From assembly GCF_001678675.1 (NCBI RefSeq), contig NZ_LZRN01000029.1, positions 1 to 51,565 of the forward strand: 51,565 bases of DNA, in the 5' to 3' direction. Origin of the DNA: Gelidibacter algens. GTDB lineage: Bacteria; Bacteroidota; Bacteroidia; Flavobacteriales; Flavobacteriaceae. Below the pieces are notes generated by a model. It saw only the letters and a program-made list of their open reading frames with translations. It did no database searches and was not told the origin of the DNA. Numbering within the stretch: the stretch's first letter is position 1; every line of letters begins with the position of its first letter. A program made the position numbers and the translations under genes. Positions 34,802 to 43,887 of the stretch are shown in pieces.

Positions 34802-36382
34802 CTATTGATTGTAATGAGCATTTACCAAATCAATGACACTTTCAACCGTTGGCAATTTGGCAACACGCACATCCTCAAAATATTTTTTGGCTTCGGTGGC
34901 GGTAGTTTCTCCAATACAATAAGCCACTTTGTCGTTTGGGCTATTGTTTTTAAGATAGCTATCAACGGTTGAAGGACTGTAAAACATGATCCCTTCTACG
35001 CTTGAATCGATTTTCTCTGAATCCAAAATAGTCTTATAGGCTTCTACCTCGTTGACTTTGATGTGGTTTTTTTCGAGAGTTTGTGATAGTTCATCCAGTC
35101 TGATATCACTACAAAAATGCGTCACTTCAGTACCGTCAATAAACTCTACTAAATATTCAGCAAGTGATTTGGCATAGTTTTCAGAATGCTTGACTTTGCC
35201 AATTTTGGACTCAATCAATTTTTTTGTGCGACGCCCTACGCAATAAATGTTCTTAAACTGTAATTCTTCTTTTGGAACAATGGCAGTAATAGCGTCTACG
35301 GCATTTTGGCTGGTGATAATGACGTTATCAATAGCCGATTTTAAAATAGGCTTCGGAATTCTGTTTAAGCTTATTTTTAAAAAGTCGGTACTTTCAACAT
35401 TGATATTCTTGAACCGTTGGCGTTGCATCTCGGACAAATTCTTGGTAGAGAACACATGAATCTTTTTATCGGCGTCTTTGAGGTCATTCATGACTCTATT
35501 TCCACCGCGTTCCAATACATAGTCGGCTGCATATTGCGCCATATTATGATGGTTGCCCAATTTTTCATTACGGGTAACTTCAATCTTTTTACTACCATCT
35601 AAACTCAACAAGACACCTTGAAAGTGTACTTCTTCATTTTTGATAAAGGCCAATGCACCAATAGGCGCAGAGCAACCACCTTCTAAAAGATTCAAAAATT
35701 TGCGCTCAATGGTGGTGCAAATTTCAGTTTCTTCATGATTGATCTCTTTGCAGATACTGAGCAGTTCCTCATCAGCTGAACGTGCAGTAATCATAATCGC
35801 ACCTTGTGCAGGGGCAGGTACCATCCAATCCAAATTAATGGCGTCATCTGGTCTTACACCAATTCTACCAATACCGGCTGCAGCAAAAATGGCTGCGTTC
35901 CAATCATCGTGATCTTCCAGTTTTTGTAACCGCGTATTGACGTTGCCACGCAATCCTACAACGGTATGTGTTGGATAACGGTTAAGCCATTGGGCTTTTC
36001 GTCTCAAACTTCCTGTGGCAATAGTGGCTTCTTTTTGGGATAAAAACTCTTCATTGTCTTTAAAGACTAAGGTGTCTCTGACATTTCCGCGTTTTAAAAC
36101 TGCGGCTTGAACAATGCCCTGTGGTAAAAGCGTGGGCACATCTTTAAGGGAATGTACGGCAATATCAATGTCGTCATTGAGCATTGCCATATCCAAGATT
36201 TTAGTGAATACACCTATAATGCCTAATTCGTAAATGGGTTTGTCAAGGAGTAGATCGCCTGTTGATTTAACAGGAACCAATACGGTTTTATGACCCAAAT
36301 GTTCAATTTGTTGTTGTACAGCTTTGGCTTGCCATAGCGCTAATTCGCTATCACGCGTACCAATTCTTATAAGTTTAGACAT
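34802..36382 (-). CDS. hemCD: Fused hydroxymethylbilane synthase and uroporphyrinogen-III synthase
   Basis: A 526-residue fusion. Residues 1-305 are HemC, which links four porphobilinogens; the dipyrromethane cofactor binds Cys237 (EGGCSAPIGA) and the catalytic Asp is in HSLKDVP (Asp81). Residues about 308-526 are HemD, which closes and flips the last ring; it is poorly conserved, with recognisable ITSQNAVDAI, YCVGRRTKKL, SPSTVDSYL and CIGETTATEAKK segments. The fusion delivers unstable hydroxymethylbilane straight to the second enzyme. It overlaps hemA by 8 bp and is coupled to it. Confidence 0.94.
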   Translation of the reverse strand: MSKLIRIGTRDSELALWQAKAVQQQIEHLGHKTVLVPVKSTGDLLLDKPIYELGIIGVFTKILDMAMLNDDIDIAVHSLKDVPTLLPQGIVQAAVLKRGNVRDTLVFKDNEEFLSQKEATIATGSLRRKAQWLNRYPTHTVVGLRGNVNTRLQKLEDHDDWNAAIFAAAGIGRIGVRPDDAINLDWMVPAPAQGAIMITARSADEELLSICKEINHEETEICTTIERKFLNLLEGGCSAPIGALAFIKNEEVHFQGVLLSLDGSKKIEVTRNEKLGNHHNMAQYAADYVLERGGNRVMNDLKDADKKIHVFSTKNLSEMQRQRFKNINVESTDFLKISLNRIPKPILKSAIDNVIITSQNAVDAITAIVPKEELQFKNIYCVGRRTKKLIESKIGKVKHSENYAKSLAEYLVEFIDGTEVTHFCSDIRLDELSQTLEKNHIKVNEVEAYKTILDSEKIDSSVEGIMFYSPSTVDSYLKNNSPNDKVAYCIGETTATEAKKYFEDVRVAKLPTVESVIDLVNAHYNQ

Positions 36383-37634
36383 GAGAAGGAGATTCTAACT
36401 GAAATACTTTTTTGATGAGTTCAATACTTTCATCAGTAGACATGTCATCATTTCTAAGGTGGCATGCAAAGTGGTTTGTTATTTTTTGGATAATATTATT
36501 GCTGATCAACTCTGCTTGTGCTTCGTTGAAATCTGAATGTTTTTTACGTTGTGTCTCTAATTCAGCATTTTTGAAATCGAGTAATTTGTGTTTCAAGGCG
36601 TTAATGGTAGGTGCAAACTTTCGCGTTACCAGCCAACTGTTGAAATCTAATTTTACCTCTTCAAGAATTTGTTCAGCAATTGGGATAAAAGTTTTTCTTC
36701 GCTCCAAAGTGTCATCGGTCATTAGCGATAGATCATCAAGATGAACTAAAGTCACATGATCCAACTCTGTTACGTTCTGATTAACGTTTCTTGGAATGGA
36801 CAAATCTAAAATCAACAACGGTTTTTTTGATTGGATGCAATGCTTATCTACCGTTGGATTGAGTGCTCCAGTGGCAACAATCAAAATATCAGAGGCATTG
36901 ATTTCCTCTTGAAGATTGGCGTAATCCTTAACTAACAGATTAAACTTACCGGCAATTTCTTCAGCCTTATTTTTAGTCCTGTTGATAAGGGTAATATGTT
37001 CGTTTTTGGTATGTTTGACAAGGTTTTCACAGGTGTCCCTACCTATTTTTCCAGTTCCGAAAAGAAGAATATTTTTGCCTGAAACATCCTTTACCGTGTT
37101 TAAGATATAATGTACAGAAGCAAAAGATACTGAGGTTGCACCAGAAGAAATCTCTGTTTCTGTCTTGATACGTTTACTGGCTTGAATGACCGCATTGATC
37201 AATCGTTCAGTAAAAGCATTGAGCAAGCCCAATTTTTTCGAACCTCTTGCGCTCTTTTTGAGTTGACTGATGATTTCAAAATCCCCTAAAATCTGGCTGT
37301 CAAGACCAGAGCCTACACGAAACATGTGGGAGATGGCTTCTGTATTCTTATAAATGTAAGCCACTTCCTGAAACTCTTCAACAGTACCTTTTGTGTTTTC
37401 ACAAAGTAATTTGATGAGTTGGTAAGGATGCTCTGCAAAGCCGTAGATTTCGGTTCTGTTACAGGTTGAGGTTACAATTAAGCTCTCAATGCCTTCTGTT
37501 TTTGCCTGGTTAAGGAGGTTTTCTTTGGAGGTTTCGTCTAAACTGAAACGTCCTCTAACATCGGCATCTGCTTTTTTATAGCTTAAGCCAATGGCGTAAA
37601 AATAAGTGCCTCTCGTCATGTGATAATGCTGCAT
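36375..37634 (-). CDS. hemA: Glutamyl-tRNA reductase
   Basis: A 419-residue enzyme that reduces glutamyl-tRNA to glutamate-1-semialdehyde, the first committed step of the C5 heme route. The catalytic Cys is in TSTCNRTEIYG (Cys58 in this numbering), and the NADPH domain has LLFGTGKIG. The dimerization helix forms the C-terminus. I start at the ATG at 37634 (MQHYHMTRGTYFYAIGLS). The frame also has an ATG at 37655, but it lies only two bases behind a -7 promoter box, so it would fall near or at the transcription start. It begins the leftward heme cluster. Confidence 0.94.
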   Translation of the reverse strand: MQHYHMTRGTYFYAIGLSYKKADADVRGRFSLDETSKENLLNQAKTEGIESLIVTSTCNRTEIYGFAEHPYQLIKLLCENTKGTVEEFQEVAYIYKNTEAISHMFRVGSGLDSQILGDFEIISQLKKSARGSKKLGLLNAFTERLINAVIQASKRIKTETEISSGATSVSFASVHYILNTVKDVSGKNILLFGTGKIGRDTCENLVKHTKNEHITLINRTKNKAEEIAGKFNLLVKDYANLQEEINASDILIVATGALNPTVDKHCIQSKKPLLILDLSIPRNVNQNVTELDHVTLVHLDDLSLMTDDTLERRKTFIPIAEQILEEVKLDFNSWLVTRKFAPTINALKHKLLDFKNAELETQRKKHSDFNEAQAELISNNIIQKITNHFACHLRNDDMSTDESIELIKKVFQLESPSHV

Positions 37635-37657
37635 ACCTGCTGTGGAAAATTTCATGA

Positions 37658-37689
37658 CAAAAATAGAAATGAGAATCCAATAAAAACAA
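37658..37689 (-). promoter_or_regulatory. Promoter of hemA
   Basis: On the minus strand TTG (37687-37689), a 21 bp spacer and TATTTTTG (37658-37665) match the Bacteroidetes consensus TTG-N(17-23)-TAnnTTTG without mismatch. It places transcription start near 37652, just ahead of the chosen hemA start at 37634. Confidence 0.72.
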
Positions 37690-37735
37690 CGCTCAAGGAA
37701 CTATAAGTATCGCTTGTGGTTTTTTACGGTTTAAT

Positions 37736-37767
37736 TTGATAAAAGTATGATAAATGTCATATTTTTG
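37736..37767 (+). promoter_or_regulatory. Promoter of the AraC-type gene
   Basis: TTG (37736-37738), a 21 bp spacer and TATTTTTG (37760-37767), a perfect match to the Bacteroidetes consensus, 72 bp ahead of the regulator start codon. It is back to back with the hemA promoter and has the same spacing and the same -7 box. Confidence 0.72.
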
Positions 37768-37839
37768 TAGTTATATCAGTGCTTTTTGAAGGTTTAGTTT
37801 AGAATCAATCTAAATAAAGACAAAATAAAATGGAAGTTT

Positions 37840-38724
37840 ATGGAATTAAAAAATGTCGCTAAAGGTTCTTTCGGGGAAACTCAGGTTGAAGATGGATTTT
37901 TTGTGTTGACCTGTCAAAATGAAAGTAATGTCGTTGAAGTTGTCCAACGTGCAATAGATAGTAATTTCATTCAATTCCATTTTTGTTTGAAGGGCTCAAG
38001 CAAGTTTGTGTTTAATGAAGGGCGTTACGCCTTAGATATTTTGGAAGAGAACTCACTTTTGCTGTACAATCCTCAACGTGATTTGCCTATTCATTTGGAA
38101 ATGCAGCCCAACTCATGGCTGGTTTCCATTTTGATCTCTATTAAAAAATTTCATGGCTTGTTTTCACAGGAAGCCGATTATATTACGTTTTTGAGTGATG
38201 ATAACAAAGACAAGAAATATTATAAGGATGGTAAGATTTCGCCTTCCTCTGCCATTGTCCTGACCCAATTGGTGCATTATAATTTAAATGCCTCTATAAA
38301 AAATCTCTATTTTAAAGGAAAGGCATACGAGTTGTTGAGTTTATATTTTAACAGAAGTGAAGAAGCAAATGTTGAGCAATGTCCCTTTCTGGTAGATGAA
38401 ACCAACGTGATCAAAATCAGGAAGGCTAAGGACATCGTTATTTCACGAATGGCAGAACCTCCATCATTACAAGAGCTGTCAGATGAAATTGGCTTGAATT
38501 TAAAAAAACTCAAAGAAGGCTTTAAGCAAATTTATGGCGATTCGGTTTATAGTTTTCTATTTGATTATAAAATGGAAGTCGCTCGGAAACTCTTGGAATC
38601 TGGCGAACACAACGTCAATGAAGTAGGCTTGAAAGTGGGTTACAGTACATCGAGTCACTTTATAGCGGCATTCAAAAAGAAGTATGGGACGACGCCTAAG
38701 AAGTATGTTTTGGCATCGAGTTGA
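37840..38724 (+). CDS. AraC-family transcriptional regulator
   Basis: A 294-residue regulator. The N-terminal part (about 1-190) is a cupin-like sensor with no recognised ligand; the C-terminal part (about 190-294) is the double helix-turn-helix of the AraC family (PSLQELSDEIGLNLKKLKEGFKQ, then NVNEVGLKVGYSTSSHFIAAFKKKYGTTPKKY). It is divergent from hemA and separated from hemH only by the accessory island, so it is a good candidate regulator of the heme genes. Heme or iron sensing is inference. Its stop is four bases from the convergent barrel gene, leaving no room for a terminator between them. Confidence 0.88.
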   Translation: MELKNVAKGSFGETQVEDGFFVLTCQNESNVVEVVQRAIDSNFIQFHFCLKGSSKFVFNEGRYALDILEENSLLLYNPQRDLPIHLEMQPNSWLVSILISIKKFHGLFSQEADYITFLSDDNKDKKYYKDGKISPSSAIVLTQLVHYNLNASIKNLYFKGKAYELLSLYFNRSEEANVEQCPFLVDETNVIKIRKAKDIVISRMAEPPSLQELSDEIGLNLKKLKEGFKQIYGDSVYSFLFDYKMEVARKLLESGEHNVNEVGLKVGYSTSSHFIAAFKKKYGTTPKKYVLASS

Positions 38725-38728
38725 GTGT

Positions 38729-41418
38729 TTAAAACTGATATTCTAATCTTAAAAGAACGAATCGTGGCAAGAGTTTGTATTCTCTAGTTGAGCTGCCGAT
38801 ATCGCTAATTGAGACATTTCTAAAAATTTTTGTATTAAAAAGATTTTTACCAGTTATGCCTACAGATAATTTGTTTTTCTTGAGCTGATAAGTGGAGTCA
38901 AAATCTAAAAAATAATAGGTGTTGTCGTCATTCTCTAAATTGCCAAAAGAATAACGTTCAAATTGCAATTGCGCATTAAATTTATCATTGAAAACAAAAC
39001 TCAAATCTAAGAAGCTGATGTTGTCTGTAAAAGAAGTAGTGCTTGTGGTTTTAATTTCATTAGAAGTCCATTTGGTACCAAGGTGGTAATTAAACATACC
39101 TCTGAAACTAGATCTTAACTCTAGACCATAATTGTAATTATGAGATATTACTGTTCTTAAATCTAAATTGTTGACGCTGTTTTTAAACTCACTTTTAATA
39201 AAGCCCAAATCTACTTTTAAGTTAGAGGACATAAACTTGAAATAATAATCTAATTTAGAATTAAAAGTAATAAACTCACGATCTCTTATAATTGTTTTAT
39301 TAGTAAGTGTAAAATTTTGGTCAATAATGGTATTAGTTGAAAAGAAGTCGTGGTTTTTACTGTAAAGCAAAAACGTATTTGCAAAAAAGACGATCGCTCC
39401 AATTGCCTAATTGATAATTTAGCAAAGCACTTGATGCGTCCAATTGATTAAGATCACCTGTGCCAGCCGAAAATGAGCGGAAACCAATTAAGACAAATTT
39501 GTTATAAACATCTAAAATTTTTGCGTTTGTTGTATTGTAACTGTAGCTCGTTATTATTTTATTTTTGTCATCTATTTTCCAGTCGAGACCAATACCTGGA
39601 TTTACAAAAAAAGGATTTTGTTTAGTTTTATTGTCTAATTCTTCTAATCGATTAAATAGCTGATGAAGATCTACCTTCCCTGTAAGGGAAAAATCTCCAA
39701 GTTTATAGCGATATTTACTTTTTAAGTACAAATCGCTGACAATGTATCTGGCTTCGTTTTGAAAACCTTTTGGGTTGTTAAGGTTATACTTGTCTTCTAA
39801 AAGCGAAAATTTTGTCCTTAATTGATCTTTTCTATATTCATTACCTATCTGCAGCTCCAATAGATTTCCATTTGTTTTTCTATCCAGTAAATGAGCATTA
39901 AAACCAAAAAACTGCATTTGGTTGCTGCTCTTTTGCTTTACATTATTTATAGTTTCTGAATCTTCAAATAAATCTTGAAAATAAAATTGATTGACTCTAT
40001 AGTTTTGAGGTGTTTTTTCGTGAATGAAACGACCAGTTAACAAAAAGACTTTAGTGTCCTTAAATTTATTGGTATAATTAATTTTTTGATCGAACAATGT
40101 GTTTTGATGCTGCAGATTTTCGATAGTAGAATTACCATTGAACAACAAACTAGAACCATCATTATAATCCCCACTGTTAAACTTTGTAGTGGCTTCTATC
40201 ATTTTAATTTTAGATATGTTGTAAGTGAGATCTAATTTACCAAAGGCAACTCTGTTCTTATTGCGTACTTTATAAATTTCTGTATTTGTAAAGCTGGTGT
40301 TATTGACATTGACAATATCTATACTGTTTCTAAAAAAATCATTTTCGTCCCAATTAAAAAAACCTAATGTTTTAATTTTTAGTTTTTCAGTTGGATTAAA
40401 AATGGCATTCAGAGAAACTAGTTCAGCATTGTTAAAATTGGTTCTGCTCCGCTTAAAGTTTAAATTTTCAAAAGAGAGATCTATCAAATCAGTAACTTTT
40501 TGATTGTCGCCTATAGTTCCAGGTTCATTAAAACGAAACGATTCAATGAGCTGTTGTATGTCTCCTGTGGCATCATAGCCAATACTATTAAGATTGGTCA
40601 AAAAGTAGTACTTGTCCTTTTTGCCAAAATTCATAAGGTTGCCTTTTATTTGATAGAAGTTATCATTACCAATACCCATTTCGGCATTACCAAACCAAAT
40701 ACGTTTGAATTTTTCATCGAGCTTTAAATTTAGGGCAACCTTATTACTTTCTTCTATATCCTTTAATAATCTGTTGTTGGAGTAACGTTGAAGTATTTCC
40801 ACCTCTTCAATAGGGTAAGCAGGCATGTTTTTTGAGAGTATTTTATAGCCCTTTTCAAAAAGGTCATCTCCGTCTATCATAAGTTTTTCGATTTCTTGAT
40901 TGCCAACTTTTATAGTGCCTTCACTATTAATGCTAAGTCCAGGGATTTTTTTCAATAACTCTTCTACGGTTTGCTCAGTCCCGTTTGTAAAGAATTTAGT
41001 TTTAAAATTGATGGTGTCATTTTTTTTTGAAATAGGACTTTCTGACACAATAATAACTTCATCTAAATTTGTAAGGCTTTCTTCTAAAAGCACATCGAAT
41101 ATAAATTACTTTTTGGTTTTTTTTTATTTCAAAAGAAAAAGTCTGGGTTTTGAAACCTAAAGAAGAAAAGGAAAGTTTAAAAAGTCCAGTGTTATCAGTA
41201 AATAGTTCATACGTACCATTTTCACTAGAAAGAGAATAATTTAGAACATAAGAATTTGTACTATCCTTTAGCAATATATTAGCCCCTAAAATTGGTGAGT
41301 TGTCATTTTGGATTATTGTACCTCTGATCTGAGTTTGAGAAGAGCACATTAAACCAATACATAAAAAGAGAATTACATAAACTAATCTTTCTTTTTTTCT
41401 ACTCTTCTTCCCATTCAT
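38729..41418 (-). pseudogene. TonB-receptor-like outer-membrane barrel, two frameshifts
   Basis: Three frames join as one gene. Frame 1 (41418-41059) codes a signal peptide and a carboxypeptidase-regulatory-like domain (IRGTIIQNDNSPILGANI...). Frame 2 (to 39357) codes the plug (VEELLKKIPGLSINSEGTIKVGNQ) and most of the barrel. Frame 3 (39370-38729) codes the last strands, ending in a terminal Phe (LRLEYQF). Skipping one base at 41097 restores KVIYIDVLLEESLTNLDE, and one T of a six-base run (39383-39388) restores WSDRLFANTFLLYSKN, giving 895 residues. As read it is not functional. The family imports or exports large substrates through the outer membrane. It follows the GLPGLI gene with a 20 bp overlap. 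Confidence 0.85.
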
Positions 41419-42164
41419 ATTTTAGTTCAAATCCTTGTCTCTTGTATGGCTCAACACTACGAATATCGGCTTCCCTTCCTAATTTTGCCATGGCATATTT
41501 TAGCATTAATTCATTCTCTCTCTGTTTTAGTTCAACATAATCTTTAATTGATAATGATTTTCCGTTCCCTTTGTTTGAATCAATGATTTTATCTACATCA
41601 ATATTGTCATTTATTTTTACTTGAATAGCGGAAGATTTTATTTGCCCAGTTTCATCTTGAAATTCAAGAATTCCCCCGGGTAAACCGAATAATTTCCAAG
41701 GGCCACACCATGAAGGTATGTCTTTGGTAAACCAAGCAATATAAGTTCTCCCTCTAAAATTACCTTTTGCTTTTTGACAATCAAAGCTATTGATGGTTTT
41801 GCTTTCTTTTACAAGTTCCCATTTTATTTTTGGAATACTTTCTTCAATAAGATAGGGTGTTGTTGCTACTGTACCTTGTGATTTAAGAGTTCTGGTATTA
41901 AGTGAAGCAACATAGAACTCTTTTACATTTAAATCTATAATTATTTTGTTTGAATCCTTATTAGAATCTTTTTTTTTATTCATCTTTTGTGCTATTAGTC
42001 TCTAAATAAATGGACTTTTTATTGTCGAAGTATAGAGTCCATTGCCTTTCAACAGGAACACCTAAATTAAGTGTTTCATTGTAGACAATAACTCCTGATG
42101 TTTGTCCTAGGGCGAAAGTTGTGAATAGAACAACAACTGGAAGAAATAGATGAGAAATTTTCAT
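41399..42164 (-). pseudogene. GLPGLI-family exported protein, frameshifted
   Basis: Frame 1 (42164-41976) codes a signal peptide (cleavage near TFALGQ) and about 40 mature residues ending STKDE and a TAA stop. Frame 2 (from 41983) codes the rest, including the family motif in WKLFGLPGGILEFQDETG. Removing one T before a nine-base A run (41970-41979) joins them as KDEKKKDSNKDS, giving 254 residues, the usual GLPGLI length. GLPGLI proteins are exported Bacteroidetes proteins of unknown role, often next to TonB-type receptors. Here it sits between the peptide gene and the barrel gene. The ATGAATAA overlap also allows reinitiation, but the second part alone would lack a signal peptide. Confidence 0.8.
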
Positions 42165-42181
42165 GGATGATATTTGATTAA

Positions 42182-42210
42182 ACCAAGATCATTTCTGAAA
42201 TGATCTTGGT
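42182..42210 (-). terminator. Strong hairpin between peptide and GLPGLI genes
   Basis: A 13 bp perfect stem ACCAAGATCATTT / AAATGATCTTGGT with loop CTG. On the minus strand it lies 9 bp past the peptide stop and is followed by only a short U stretch, so it may end some transcripts or protect the peptide mRNA. Confidence 0.65.
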
Positions 42211-42219
42211 GTAAAATTA

Positions 42220-42435
42220 TTACTCAGCAATTGTAAGAACAGCAGTACCACTACAACCTGATTCACCAGTATAAACACTTCCGTGTAAAGTTCTAGTTCC
42301 GTCGCTGTGACGAGTTTCAACTATGATGAAGCAAGGGCCATCCTCATCATTGGATGGGATCTCATTGTTTATAGTACTGGTAAACCCTGTGCCAAACACA
42401 AAAAAGAAAGCTAACATTAAAAATAGATTTTTCAT
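42220..42435 (-). CDS. 71-residue exported two-cysteine peptide
   Basis: A small protein with a signal peptide (hydrophobic core LFLMLAFFFVFGTGF, residues 4-18; cleavage near residue 20) and a mature part of about 50 residues. Two cysteines (Cys35, Cys61) could form one disulfide; the central stretch is polar (ETRHSDGTRTLHG). I do not recognise a family. It is the first gene of the leftward accessory operon; a 13 bp hairpin separates it from the GLPGLI gene. The layout, with a small exported protein first, a hairpin and then envelope proteins, resembles a highly expressed secreted product followed by its handling machinery. That is inference. Confidence 0.7.
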   Translation of the reverse strand: MKNLFLMLAFFFVFGTGFTSTINNEIPSNDEDGPCFIIVETRHSDGTRTLHGSVYTGESGCSGTAVLTIAE

Positions 42436-42457
42436 AATTTTCTTGATTTTAAAGCCC

Positions 42458-42489
42458 GATAAATAGGCCTGATTAATAAATTATGGCAA
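42458..42489 (-). promoter_or_regulatory. Candidate promoter of the peptide operon
   Basis: On the minus strand TTG (42487-42489), a 21 bp spacer and TATTTATC (42458-42465), which has two mismatches to TAnnTTTG. The TTG lies inside the innermost TGGCAAAG box, so a factor bound there would touch the promoter. The start codon follows at 42435. Confidence 0.4.
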
Positions 42490-42603
42490 AGTATTGGCAA
42501 AGAATTTTTGGCAAGGCGATCAGATGGCAAAGTAAAATAAAAATAAACCAGTACTGGTTTTGGAATTAATTCCTATCAAAATACTTATTTTGAGCCTTTG
42601 CCA
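42484..42603. promoter_or_regulatory. Array of TGGCAAAG boxes with a 16 bp palindrome
   Basis: TGGCAAAG occurs at 42484-42491, 42495-42502 and 42525-42532, and TGGCAAGG at 42509-42516; the inverted form CTTTGCCA is at 42596-42603. Between them lies the perfect palindrome AAACCAGTACTGGTTT (42545-42560). The region is non-coding, upstream of the peptide operon on one side and hemH on the other. This is the pattern of a binding site array. The rest of the 417 bp gap is AT-rich and holds nothing else that I can support apart from the hemH box. Confidence 0.7.
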
Positions 42604-42826
42604 AGCACCCTTGTAAATATCTTGATATCACAAACTTAGAAAAAAAAAATAAACACGTCAAATTTTTTAGAACAATTTTGTTAAGGAAATGTTAACTGTG
42701 GTAAAACCGTAATTTAATATGTTCTGATTAGTATAATTGATACGTACCCCCAAATCAACCTTGTGTTTAATTTTAATGTTTTATAAAATAAATTTATGAC
42801 CAAGTCTTAAAAATATTTAATGTCCT

Positions 42827-42834
42827 TATCTTTG
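42827..42834 (+). promoter_or_regulatory. Candidate -7 box of hemH
   Basis: TATCTTTG matches TAnnTTTG exactly and lies 18 bp ahead of the hemH start codon. No clear TTG is seen at the -33 position. Confidence 0.55.
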
Positions 42835-42852
42835 TAAATAGAAAAATTACTA

Positions 42853-43887
42853 ATGAAAAAAGGAGTCTTACTTGTTAATCTCGGTTCTCCAGACAGTCCA
42901 GAACCAGCAGATGTAAAAACCTATTTGGGAGAATTTTTAATGGACGAACGTGTTATTGATGTGCCGCTTTGGGCCAGAACACTTTTAGTTAAGGGTATTA
43001 TTTTAAACACACGCCCAAAAGCATCAGCTGCGGCCTACAAAAAAATCTGGTGGGATGAAGGGTCGCCCTTAATTGTTATTTCTGAACGCTTACAAAAAGG
43101 AATTCAAGAAAAAACTGAACTTCCGATTGCTTTGGCGATGCGCTATGGCAGTATGACCATCAAAAAAGGACTTCAGGAACTGGTAGACAAAGGAGTGGAA
43201 GAGGTCTTTTTGGTCCCACTTTATCCGCAATTTGCCATGGCAACCACTGAAACTATTGTGGTTTTAGCAGAAGAAATCAGAAAAGAATTTTTCCCACACC
43301 TAAAAATTACTGATTTAAAAGCGTTTTATAATCGTGAAGATTACATTACGGTGCTTTCCAATTCCATAGAAAGGCATCTAAAAAATCGTCCTTACGAGCA
43401 TTTGTTGTTTTCGTATCACGGGGTTCCAGAACGTCATATCCGCAAACGCGACATCACTAAATCCCATTGTAAAATGGATGGTAGCTGTTGTATCACACCG
43501 TCGCCAGCGCACGAATTTTGCTACCGTCACCAGTGTTTGGAAGTGACCCGCTTGGTTGCTGAAAAGCTAAATTTAAAACCAGGAACATATTCCAGTTCTT
43601 TCCAATCACGATTAGGATTTGATCCATGGTTGACGCCTGCCACAGATTTGACCATTGAGCGTTTAGGCAAACAGGGTGTAAAAAATATGGCCATTGCCAC
43701 GCCTGCCTTTGTGAGTGACTGTCTCGAAACATTAGAAGAAATTGCCATGGAAGGCGAAGAAATTTTCCATGAAATGGGCGGAAAGGAATTCACAACAATT
43801 CCGTGTTTAAATGATGACGAAGAATGGGTAAGCTTAGTTAGCGATTGGATTCATGACTGGGCAAATTCAGAAACCGTAACCGCGTAA
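42853..43887 (+). CDS. hemH: Ferrochelatase
   Basis: A 344-residue enzyme that inserts ferrous iron into protoporphyrin IX. The conserved metal-site His is in FSYHGVPERH, and VLLVNLGSPDSPEP at the N-terminus and TPAFVSDCLETLEEI near the C-terminus are family blocks. A cluster of five cysteines lies between them: Cys206, 212, 213, 223 and 228 (HCKMDGSCC...FCYRHQC). Internal cysteines of this kind ligate a [2Fe-2S] cluster in some bacterial ferrochelatases, so one is likely here (inference). Its stop overlaps the MATE start (TAATG), so translation is coupled. Confidence 0.95.
   Translation: MKKGVLLVNLGSPDSPEPADVKTYLGEFLMDERVIDVPLWARTLLVKGIILNTRPKASAAAYKKIWWDEGSPLIVISERLQKGIQEKTELPIALAMRYGSMTIKKGLQELVDKGVEEVFLVPLYPQFAMATTETIVVLAEEIRKEFFPHLKITDLKAFYNREDYITVLSNSIERHLKNRPYEHLLFSYHGVPERHIRKRDITKSHCKMDGSCCITPSPAHEFCYRHQCLEVTRLVAEKLNLKPGTYSSSFQSRLGFDPWLTPATDLTIERLGKQGVKNMAIATPAFVSDCLETLEEIAMEGEEIFHEMGGKEFTTIPCLNDDEEWVSLVSDWIHDWANSETVTA

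Noticed and set aside
36375-37655. hemA start at the ATG at 37655
   Set aside because: A perfect -7 box ends two bases before it, so that codon would be at or upstream of the transcript 5' end.
41970-41983. Programmed frameshift in the GLPGLI gene at the A9 run
   Set aside because: The stop codon TAA lies before most of the A run, so slippage on the run would come too late. A plain one-base insertion explains the data more simply, though a +1 shift at the stop cannot be fully excluded.
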